Shown: piece by piece, positions 57,457 to 64,000 of the stretch
Position numbering within the stretch: position 1 is the first letter of the stretch
Layout: every line of letters begins with the position of its first letter
Origin: Vescimonas fastidiosa
Lineage (GTDB): Bacteria; Bacillota; Clostridia; Oscillospirales; Oscillospiraceae
Length of the DNA stretch: 64,000 nucleotides
NCBI RefSeq assembly: GCF_018326305.1
Contig: NZ_AP023415.1
Span: 806,001 to 870,000 of the forward strand
Reading direction: 5' to 3'
Position numbers and translations under genes: made by a program
Notes under the pieces: generated by a model
Told to the model about the DNA's origin: nothing
The model's database searches: none
Seen by the model: only the letters and a program-made list of their open reading frames with translations

Positions 57457-58968
57457 ATGAATAACAGAATAGACGCAATCTATGCAAGGCAATCGGTAGA
57501 CAAAAAGGACAGCATTTCCATTGAAAGCCAGATTGAGTTTTGCAAATACGAATTGAAAGGCGGGAACTGTAAGGAATACACAGACAAAGGGTACAGCGGC
57601 AAGAACACAGACCGTCCGAAGTTTCAAGAACTGGTGCGGGACATTAAGCGGGGCTTGATAGCAAAGGTCGTGGTTTACAAGCTCGACCGTATCAGCCGTT
57701 CCATTCTGGACTTTGCCAACATGATGGAGTTGTTCCAGCAATACAATGTGGAGTTTGTGTCCTCTACGGAAAAGTTTGATACCTCTACTCCGATGGGGCG
57801 GGCTATGCTGAATATCTGTATTGTGTTCGCCCAGCTTGAGAGGGAAACGATACAGAAGCGGGTGACGGACGCTTACTATTCCCGCAGCCAGCGAGGGTTT
57901 AAGATGGGTGGAAAAGCCCCTTACGGCTTCCATACAGAGCCAATCAAGATGGACGGTATCAACACAAAGAAGCTGGTGGTAAACCCAGACGAAGCGGCAA
58001 ATATCCGGCTGATGTTCGAGATGTACGCCCAGCCCACAACCTCCTACGGGGACATTACCCGGTACTTTGCCGAACAGGGAATTTTATTCAACGGCAAGGA
58101 ACTAATACGCCCCACGCTGGCGCAGATGTTACGCAATCCTGTCTATGTGCAGGCAGACCTTGATGTGTACGAATTTTTCAAAAGTCAAGGGACAATCATT
58201 GTCAATGACGCTGCCGACTTTACGGGGACAAACGGCTGTTATCTGTATCAGGGACGGGATGTGAAGCCCAGCAAGAAAAACGACTTGAAAGACCAAATGC
58301 TGGTGCTGGCTCCCCATGAGGGCATTGTCCCGGCGGATATATGGCTGGCCTGCCGCAAGAAGCTGATGAACAACATGAAAATCCAGTCCGCCCGGAAAGC
58401 CACCCATACATGGCTGGCGGGAAAAATCAAATGCGGGAATTGCGGGTATGCTCTTATGAGCATTAACAATCCTGTGGGAAAGCAATATCTCCGCTGCACA
58501 AAACGGCTGGACAATAAAAGCTGTGCCGGGTGCGGGAAAATCATCACTTCGGAGCTGGAAACGGTTGTTTATCAGCAGATGGTAAAGAAACTGGCAAGCT
58601 ACAAGACGCTGACGGGCAGGAAGAAAGCGGCAAAGGCAAACCCGAAAATTGCCGCCCTGCAAGTGGAACTTCTCCATGTGGACAGCGAGATTGAAAAGCT
58701 GGTGGACAGTCTGACGGGTGCAAACAATGTTCTGCTCTCCTATGTGAATGTGAAGATAGCGGAACTGGACGGGCGCAAACAGGAACTTGTGAAGCAGATA
58801 GCCGAGTTGACGGTGGAAGCCATCAGCCCGGAACAGGTCAGCCAGATTTCCGGCTACCTCGACACATGGGACAATGTATCCTTTGACGACAAGCGGCGGG
58901 TGGTAGATTTGATGATTACCACCGTTGCCGCTACAAGCGACAGCTTGAACATCACATGGAAAATCTGA
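57457..58968 (+). CDS. Large serine recombinase (TndX/TnpX-like)
   Basis: A 503-residue recombinase. The N-terminal catalytic domain contains YARQSVDKKDSISIES (catalytic Ser13) and VVYKLDRISRS...RETIQKR. A recombinase domain follows with GKAPYGF, then a zinc ribbon CGNCGYALMS...YLRC...CAGCGK and a coiled coil. It excises and inserts the nested element as a circle. AAAAGGAG precedes the ATG. It lies 33 bp from the right terminal repeat, the usual arrangement. Confidence 0.92.
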   Translation: MNNRIDAIYARQSVDKKDSISIESQIEFCKYELKGGNCKEYTDKGYSGKNTDRPKFQELVRDIKRGLIAKVVVYKLDRISRSILDFANMMELFQQYNVEFVSSTEKFDTSTPMGRAMLNICIVFAQLERETIQKRVTDAYYSRSQRGFKMGGKAPYGFHTEPIKMDGINTKKLVVNPDEAANIRLMFEMYAQPTTSYGDITRYFAEQGILFNGKELIRPTLAQMLRNPVYVQADLDVYEFFKSQGTIIVNDAADFTGTNGCYLYQGRDVKPSKKNDLKDQMLVLAPHEGIVPADIWLACRKKLMNNMKIQSARKATHTWLAGKIKCGNCGYALMSINNPVGKQYLRCTKRLDNKSCAGCGKIITSELETVVYQQMVKKLASYKTLTGRKKAAKANPKIAALQVELLHVDSEIEKLVDSLTGANNVLLSYVNVKIAELDGRKQELVKQIAELTVEAISPEQVSQISGYLDTWDNVSFDDKRRVVDLMITTVAATSDSLNITWKI

Positions 58969-59001
58969 CGGGCGGCGCACCTCCCGTCAGACCGTTACCC
59001 T

Positions 59002-59021
59002 GTGTAGTCCCTTGTAAACTG
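59002..59021 (-). repeat. Right terminal inverted repeat of the nested element
   Basis: The reverse complement reads CAGTTTACAAGGGACTACAC, 19 of 20 identical to the left end. It ends 4 bp from the stop codon of the neighbouring backbone gene. Confidence 0.85.
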
Positions 59022-59025
59022 TACT

Positions 59026-59715
59026 TTACATCCTTTCAAAAATGATTTGTTTTCGCAGGTACAGGTTGGCTACGGAAGTGATGACTGGACGGCACTGGGG
59101 CAGGAAGCGAACGCTGTGGGCGATGTTTTCGCTTGTCGTGTATTCGTCGTGATAAAGCGTATCGATCAATTCATCCTCGCTGTCGAACGCAAAGGTGTTT
59201 AACTCCGCACACTTGATCATTTCCGCCGTGGAAAGCATCGCTTGGTTTGCAAGCAGCATGACCTTCTGTTCATCACTGTTCCGCTTATCTCTGCGGAAGA
59301 TCTGCTTGGTGACAGCATACGGGATATGCTCAAACACCGTCAGTCGAATAAAGGAGATCAGCCGCAGGATCGGGCTTTCCGAAATCGGCACAACATACAG
59401 GCCGGAAAGCAAATTGAACAGTGCGTCCGCACCGAGCTCGCCTTCGCCCTCGGCAACCAGGCCGCGCCGTACCAGCCGCTGCATACATTCCGCAGCAGAA
59501 CGGTGCGTCATATAGCCGGTTTCCTGTGCTTTGTTTTCATACAGCGTTTTGATCTCATCATCAGAGAGGATACGCCAGTTCAGAATTGACCAAATCATCA
59601 TTTCCTGGATGTCCAGAATGTATTCCTTGTTATTCAGAAGCACCATCGGGCAGCGCATATCCCGGTTTCTTCCTTTGAACTGCATCCGTCCGACTGCGGT
59701 ATATAATTTCTTCAT
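59026..59715 (-). CDS. Hypothetical backbone protein with winged-helix-like centre
   Basis: A 229-residue protein. The middle (MIWSILNWRILSDDEIKTLYENKAQETGYMTHRSAAECMQRLVRRGLVAEGEG) looks like a winged helix. The C-terminal half is helical and the N-terminus short and basic. No named family recognised. GAGGTGG precedes the ATG. The nested element sits right after its stop, cutting it from its former downstream partner at 51570-52040. Confidence 0.7.
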   Translation of the reverse strand: MKKLYTAVGRMQFKGRNRDMRCPMVLLNNKEYILDIQEMMIWSILNWRILSDDEIKTLYENKAQETGYMTHRSAAECMQRLVRRGLVAEGEGELGADALFNLLSGLYVVPISESPILRLISFIRLTVFEHIPYAVTKQIFRRDKRNSDEQKVMLLANQAMLSTAEMIKCAELNTFAFDSEDELIDTLYHDEYTTSENIAHSVRFLPQCRPVITSVANLYLRKQIIFERM

Positions 59716-59754
59716 GAAACCACCTCATTTTTCCGTTTATTCTTCTTATACGAC

Positions 59755-60363
59755 TTACGAGCTGTCCATTTCAACAGGGCGGTCAAAATACTGCATGAAA
59801 TCACGGTTTTGCTTTAACCGTCCGGCAGCTCTGGAGATCCACGCACCCACAAGATTCGGCTTGACCCCATACATTTTGGCGATCTCTGCACCGGACAAGC
59901 CCTTGACCTTCCATTCGATCGCTTCAATACCGAGGCGGGCAGTGCCGGCATACTGCCGCTTGCAGTTTTGCAGCAGCATACAGATGTCCTGCTCCTCAAG
60001 CAACCTGTCCAGCGTATCGTCCGCACTCGACAACTGCTCCATGGAAAGCCCGTCCTCCTCCGGCTCACTTTGGACCGGAAGTGAAATATGATGCTTTTGC
60101 TTGCCGCACATCAGGCGGCAGTATGTACGAAGTCCGTTGGTAACGACCTTTTCGGCGTAGGTCGCAAATTTGATGTTGCGTGTTTCATCAAAGCTGATGG
60201 CCGCCTTGCACAGCCAGATGCAGCCCTCCTGGTACAGATCGTCATATTCAAAGCCGTAAAGGCTGTCGTTGACGATGATGTTTTTGTGGATAGCGTGCCG
60301 GACGACGCTTAGATTTTCCTCCACAAGCCGTTGCTGTCGGCTGTTTAGAGTCAGGTTTTTCAT
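59755..60363 (-). CDS. Sigma-70-like factor of the backbone
   Basis: A 202-residue protein with region 2 (NDSLYGFEYDDLYQEGCIWLCKAAISFDETRNIKFATYAEKVVTNGLRTY) and region 4 (ARLGIEAIEWKVKGLSGAEIAKMYGVKPNLVGAWISRAAGRLK). GGAG lies 11 bp before the ATG at 60363. It could direct transcription of transfer genes. It differs from the Tn916-type sigma at 5007-5399 and from the region-2/4 protein at 45145-45684, so the window holds three sigma-like proteins. Confidence 0.85.
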   Translation of the reverse strand: MKNLTLNSRQQRLVEENLSVVRHAIHKNIIVNDSLYGFEYDDLYQEGCIWLCKAAISFDETRNIKFATYAEKVVTNGLRTYCRLMCGKQKHHISLPVQSEPEEDGLSMEQLSSADDTLDRLLEEQDICMLLQNCKRQYAGTARLGIEAIEWKVKGLSGAEIAKMYGVKPNLVGAWISRAAGRLKQNRDFMQYFDRPVEMDSS

Positions 60364-60380
60364 TTGGACTCTCACTCCTT

Positions 60381-60785
60381 TCAAGCGGCGATTCTTTGGT
60401 TTTCCAGTGCCCTGTTGCACTCAATGATCAGGCGGTCACACATATACTCGCTGAATTTAGCGATATGCGCCTGCTCATCCGTCAGTGCCAGCTTGCCCTG
60501 CATCCACTTGTAAGCCTGCCACTTTGTCATAAGCCCGGACTTCCACATCCAGTCGAACGCTTTGTGTGCCTGGATCCGTTTGTTGCGCAGATCACCGTTG
60601 GCGAGCGTCCCCATCGGCTCCTTTGTGCGCTTATGGGCGCCTACATAGGAATCGCAGCGGGGATAGCGGTCGCATACATACAGGTAGCTGTCCGGCACCT
60701 TTGTTGCCGTGCCGTAAACTGCGGAAGCAGGGCGAAGCGATGCTTTGGCACCGCAATAGGGACAGTGGATTTGTTTCTTTTTCAT
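60381..60785 (-). CDS. DUF3268-type zinc-finger protein
   Basis: A 134-residue protein with a zinc ribbon CPYCGAKA...YVCDRYPRCDSYVGAHKRTKEPMGTLAN, the pattern of the DUF3268 zinc-finger family (PF11672). A helical C-terminus follows. GGAGG lies 9 bp before the ATG at 60785. Common in element operons; role unproven, probably nucleic-acid binding. Confidence 0.8.
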   Translation of the reverse strand: MKKKQIHCPYCGAKASLRPASAVYGTATKVPDSYLYVCDRYPRCDSYVGAHKRTKEPMGTLANGDLRNKRIQAHKAFDWMWKSGLMTKWQAYKWMQGKLALTDEQAHIAKFSEYMCDRLIIECNRALENQRIAA

Positions 60786-60829
60786 TCGGTTCAACCTCCA
60801 ATACTTTCTTTTTGCGGACATAACACGCA

Positions 60830-61159
60830 TTAGGTACCCTGATCCTCCGGAATGGTCTGTAAAATGCTGCAGGTGTTCGGGTCAGTCACATTCCAGACCA
60901 GCCAGCTATGAAACAGCTTTTCAAATGCCTCTTTTGCGATGATGGCAGCGCACTCAAACTTATCTACCTTGTCGCCGGTCATCTTTTCAAAGAGCAAGAC
61001 CGGCAAAAGAAGCGGAGTTCCCTCGGCATCGGCAGTGAGCAGATGACCGCCGCAATCGGTTCGGCCATAGGGGCACTCGATACAATCTACATAAAAGGCA
61101 TTTCGCCATGAGCCCTGCGTTGATTGCAGGAACTGATATAGTGTTTTTGAATTCTGCAT
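60830..61159 (-). CDS. Hypothetical backbone protein with a Cys motif
   Basis: A 109-residue protein with DCIECPYGRTDCGG near residue 25, which could bind a metal. The rest is acidic and helical. GAGG lies 8 bp before the ATG. No named family recognised. It lies between the zinc-finger gene and the surface protein terminator. Confidence 0.65.
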   Translation of the reverse strand: MQNSKTLYQFLQSTQGSWRNAFYVDCIECPYGRTDCGGHLLTADAEGTPLLLPVLLFEKMTGDKVDKFECAAIIAKEAFEKLFHSWLVWNVTDPNTCSILQTIPEDQGT

Positions 61160-61221
61160 ATTTGTGTCCTCGCTTTCAATATACTACTTTCCAATAAAGA
61201 TCCCCCTGGAGGGTAGATAAA

Positions 61222-61258
61222 GCAAAAGCGGCAGACACCGCTTAGGATGTCTGCCGCC
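61222..61258 (-). terminator. Terminator of the SpaA-type surface protein gene
   Basis: A 10-bp stem, GCGGCAGACA / TGTCTGCCGC, followed on the minus strand by TTTTGCTTT, just after the stop at 61266. Confidence 0.88.
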
Positions 61259-61265
61259 GGTTAAG

Positions 61266-64000
61266 TCAAAGCGCTTTCCGCTTTTTTCTGCTTACAATGC
61301 TCACGGTAATGAGCACGGTCAAAGACCCGCTTGCCAGCAGGATCCAAAGCCAAAGCTTTGAATCGTCGCCGGTTTTGGGAGAGTCAGGGTATTCGGGTGT
61401 CGGAGTCGGAATCGGTTCATTGGTAAAGCCCACGCCGATTTCATTTTCCACGATGACCGTTTCACCGTCTTTTTGGATCCGGAAATAGAAGTAGCGGTCA
61501 TCCTTTGTAAAGCCGTCGGGGGCCTTCGTTTCGAGCAGCAGATAGCCGCCGTGCTTCAGACCGCCAATCTCATATACGCCGGTATCAGCCTCGGAAAGCT
61601 CGCCGTACAGTGTGTCAATGTCCGGATCATAGGCCTTGTTGCCGTTTACATCCAGATAGAGCACAAATTCTGCGCTGCTGAGCAGCTTATCGTGATCCTT
61701 GCTGCTGACCTTCCTGACCTGCACCTTGCCGGTCAAGAATTTGTTGACGACCGTGATCTCGATGATCTGATCCATCTCGGATACCGTTACCTTGTAAGCT
61801 TCCTCTGAAAGCACCAGATGCGCCGGGCAGGACAGCTCACGGACGATCCAATCGCCATAGGGGATATTTTCAAAGACGAACACACCGTCCTCACCGGATG
61901 TTGCCGTTGCCAGCGCATTTTCCTCTGTGAACTCGGTCTCATTCGCCTTGAAGAGTCCGAACACAGCTCCGGACACGGGCGTATGATCCTCATCCACCTT
62001 TAAGCCGTGAATGCTGCCTCGGATGATGGTATTTTCGATCACCTCACCGTTGTTGATAACCAACTGAATGACCGCAACGGAAGCGTCTTCGTAATCAAAG
62101 GCAACGGGATAGACCGCATCCGACAGAAGATAGTGTGCGTCTGTAGCCACTTCCTTGACATAGAGCTTGGCACCGGCCGGAACATCCACCGTAAATACGG
62201 CAAGTCCGTTTTCGTCGATGCCCACGATCTCAAGCAATCCGTCCTGCGGGATCTCCGTGCCGTCCGCAGCGGTCAGGGTTTCGGCAGCATACAATCCGAA
62301 GCGAATGTTCTTGTATTCCTCACCGAGTCCGACACCGTAGGTATCATCGGATTCCAGCTTTTTAAGCAGGCTGATCACGACCTTCTGCCGTTCATTGACG
62401 GCGGTTTCGGAAACAGTCGTGATCTTAACCTGTTCACCGGCATAGGTAAGCTCCGTTTGTACCGGCTCCTTTAAGAGCACCATACCGTAAGGCGCCTTTT
62501 CCTCACGCAGCTCAAACTTTCCGAGGAACAGCGGCTCACTCGTTGCCGTGCCGTCTGCCGCAGTGGTGAGAGTCGCCACCTTTTCTCCGGCGGAATAACG
62601 CTTTGTGCCGTCTAAGGTATAGGTATCCTCCACTGCATATACGCCGAACACAGCGCCGGTCAAGCCCTGCATTTCATAATGCGGAGTATAAATGCCGTCC
62701 TGCTCGGTGACTGTGGAGAACACCTCGCCGCGCTTCAGAATCGTGATCGTTCCCATCTGCGGCTGGTTGTATTTTTCCACAACGACTACTTCGGCGGAGC
62801 CGTCCACCTTGAATTTCACGGGTGTGCTGTCCAGCACATAGCCTTCCGCGCCGCCGACGGTCTGCTCGATCAGCTCATATTCGCCGTAGCTAAGGGGTTC
62901 GGGCAGGCGCAGGCGTCCCGTGTTATCCGTATAGAAGACATCAATATCCATCGGCGTGGGGTAGTTGATCCGCTGGGTGATGAAATCACCGCTTTGCAGG
63001 TCACGGAGCTTAAAGCCGATACCGGCGGCGGGGATCACCTTGCCGGTCGTGGCGTCCTTTTTCACCACATCGATCAGGGCGGTGATGGGTGCGTTGTTGA
63101 TGATATAGCTGTAAATATCCGCATGAGTCTTGATGTAGACTTCAAAGGCGGGCAGCAGCTCCGCACCTTCTTTGCCGGAGATCTGTTCTACGATATAGGT
63201 GCCGTAGGGCAGGTCCCTGGATACGCCGAAGCCGTGCGCGTCAATGGTAATGAGATCACGCTCCGTTTCATCGGCGGCATCATAGGAGCCGGACGATTTG
63301 AGCCAGATCTTAAACTGTGCGCCCGCTTCCGGCGTTTCGATCTGCGTGTCGCCATTGTCCGAATGCTTCACAAGCACGATATTGCTTTTAATGGGTGTTT
63401 CATACAAATCCATCGTCAGCGTGTTATACTCGACGGAATACTTTTCGGGATAGGCGCCCACCGGGTAGATCGTATCATCCAGCAAATAGCCTTCGCTCGG
63501 TGTGATCTCACGGATCGTCCAGCCGTCTCCGCAGGGGAAATAGTCGGTCAGGATATATCCGTCTTTATCGGTCGTGTAGGTCTTCACCAGCTCGCCGTTT
63601 TGATACACGCCGTAAACAGCGCCCTCAAGCGTAGCGTCTCCGCGGGTGTAACCGTAGGGATAGCCGAGATCTTCCGCGCTTTTGTATTCGTAATCATCGG
63701 CTGCCATCAGCTTCGGCATTGCCGATTGGTCGTTGCAGTCAGCGTGTTCGGCATCCAGCTTGTAAATATCCGCACGCCATTTTTTCAAGGTGTTGTCTAC
63801 GGCGGCTTCGGCTGTTTCTTTCCATGTGACCGTTACGGTCTGATCCTCCGGAATAACATAGCGGGCAGCCGTGTTTTCTTCGGAAAGTGTGTAGGTACCT
63901 ACGGGCACATCCTTGAAGGTTGCCTTTCCGCTGCTGTCAGAAACAGCGTACATATCCACCTGCTGTCCCGTAGTAGAAGTCCCGTACAAGCGGAACTCAT
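61266..64000 (-). CDS. SpaA/Cna-B-repeat surface protein, C-terminal part (start outside window)
   Basis: The frame is open to the window edge; the first visible Met-like codon at 63989 is inside a repeat, so the gene continues to the right. The roughly 910 residues seen form a row of seven or more beta-sandwich SpaA/prealbumin-like repeats, each with G-x-V/A-F-x-L/V-Y and an ending of the E..AP.GY type. It ends with SPKTGDDS, a hydrophobic helix and a KRK tail, a sortase-type anchor although the motif is not classical LPXTG. It probably forms a cell-surface adhesin used in mating contact or host binding. Confidence 0.88.
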   Translation of the reverse strand, partial: EFRLYGTSTTGQQVDMYAVSDSSGKATFKDVPVGTYTLSEENTAARYVIPEDQTVTVTWKETAEAAVDNTLKKWRADIYKLDAEHADCNDQSAMPKLMAADDYEYKSAEDLGYPYGYTRGDATLEGAVYGVYQNGELVKTYTTDKDGYILTDYFPCGDGWTIREITPSEGYLLDDTIYPVGAYPEKYSVEYNTLTMDLYETPIKSNIVLVKHSDNGDTQIETPEAGAQFKIWLKSSGSYDAADETERDLITIDAHGFGVSRDLPYGTYIVEQISGKEGAELLPAFEVYIKTHADIYSYIINNAPITALIDVVKKDATTGKVIPAAGIGFKLRDLQSGDFITQRINYPTPMDIDVFYTDNTGRLRLPEPLSYGEYELIEQTVGGAEGYVLDSTPVKFKVDGSAEVVVVEKYNQPQMGTITILKRGEVFSTVTEQDGIYTPHYEMQGLTGAVFGVYAVEDTYTLDGTKRYSAGEKVATLTTAADGTATSEPLFLGKFELREEKAPYGMVLLKEPVQTELTYAGEQVKITTVSETAVNERQKVVISLLKKLESDDTYGVGLGEEYKNIRFGLYAAETLTAADGTEIPQDGLLEIVGIDENGLAVFTVDVPAGAKLYVKEVATDAHYLLSDAVYPVAFDYEDASVAVIQLVINNGEVIENTIIRGSIHGLKVDEDHTPVSGAVFGLFKANETEFTEENALATATSGEDGVFVFENIPYGDWIVRELSCPAHLVLSEEAYKVTVSEMDQIIEITVVNKFLTGKVQVRKVSSKDHDKLLSSAEFVLYLDVNGNKAYDPDIDTLYGELSEADTGVYEIGGLKHGGYLLLETKAPDGFTKDDRYFYFRIQKDGETVIVENEIGVGFTNEPIPTPTPEYPDSPKTGDDSKLWLWILLASGSLTVLITVSIVSRKKRKAL

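Larger units (their letters stand above)
52050..59021. mobile_element. Nested mobilisable element with serine recombinase, MobV relaxase and oriT
   Basis: A 6,972-bp unit bounded by imperfect 20-bp inverted repeats (19 of 20 identical). Order: left repeat, oriT, three leftward genes (DUF6882-like, XRE regulator, hypothetical), then rightward Cys-rich VLP-type protein, RepA_N protein, MobV relaxase, small protein, large serine recombinase, right repeat. This fits a Tn4451/Tn5397-like mobilisable element. It separates two leftward backbone genes (51570-52040 and 59026-59715) that would otherwise be adjacent. Confidence 0.85.

Noticed and set aside
58129..58980. 283-codon minus-strand frame opposite the serine recombinase
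   Set aside because: Antisense of the recombinase zinc ribbon and coiled coil; no start signals.
1..64000. CRISPR arrays, tRNA or rRNA genes
   Set aside because: No regularly spaced repeats and no tRNA/rRNA-like conserved segments were seen on reading both strands.

Overview
The window looks like a large mobile region from a gut-type Clostridia (Oscillospiraceae/Ruminococcaceae-like Firmicute). The evidence is the strong AGGAGG ribosome sites, frequent GTG/TTG starts, clostridial gene families (YugP-type zinc peptidase, DUF1538, giant acyl-CoA dehydratase activase) and many conjugative or integrative element genes. No rRNA, tRNA or CRISPR array was seen. No species can be named from the sequence alone.

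Layout. (1) 1-5.4 kb: element backbone. It holds a LigA-like ligase end, a DpnD/PcfM-like protein, a Cys-rich protein, an M20-like peptidase and a ParM/ParR-like segregation pair, facing a Tn916-type sigma/HTH pair. (2) 5.4-6.2 kb: an XRE regulator behind repeated operator-like motifs. (3) 6.3-34.9 kb: a cargo island of envelope and phospholipid genes in three leftward operons. Operon A (23.0-31.7 kb): flavodoxin, remnants of degV and plsY, diacylglycerol kinase, pgsA, plsC, cdsA, giant activase. Operon B (13.2-22.9 kb): ftsH, HdeD-like, TIM-barrel protein, heterodimeric ABC exporter, cytidylate-kinase-like protein, CrtO-like acyltransferase, PAP2 phosphatase, AI-2E-type permease. Operon C (6.3-13.0 kb): cardiolipin synthase-like PLD, alpha/beta hydrolase, DUF308 protein, DUF1538 transporter-like protein, PII-like protein, YugP peptidase, atypical response regulator. 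(4) 34.9-41.4 kb: a mobilisation/cargo block with a MobA/MobL relaxase, an oriT-like site, SDR, a frameshifted metallo-beta-lactamase-fold enzyme and a TetR regulator. (5) 41.4-52.0 kb and 59.0-64.0 kb: more leftward backbone (SSB, DUF932, methyltransferase, DUF5131, sigma-like and zinc-finger proteins, a SpaA-type surface protein cut by the window edge). (6) 52,050-59,021: a nested mobilisable element with 20-bp terminal inverted repeats, a pMV158-type oriT, MobV relaxase, RepA_N protein and large serine recombinase, inserted between two backbone genes.

Main result. An 18-bp element, GTTTCGTTTCAGTTTAGA, lies exactly 9 bp upstream of a -10-like hexamer in front of all three cargo operons. A further inverted copy faces a 5'-truncated oleate hydratase, and a 13/18 copy with the same spacing precedes the adjacent response regulator/histidine kinase pair (33,168-34,906). 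This indicates one two-component regulon that controls a transferable membrane-quality and phospholipid-remodelling system. In gene logic (FtsH, HdeD and membrane proteins on a mobile element) it recalls the transmissible stress-tolerance loci of Gram-negatives, but with a lipid-synthesis arm. That arm is partly decayed: oleate hydratase, DegV, PlsY and PlsC are broken, and CdsA appears to start at AUA.
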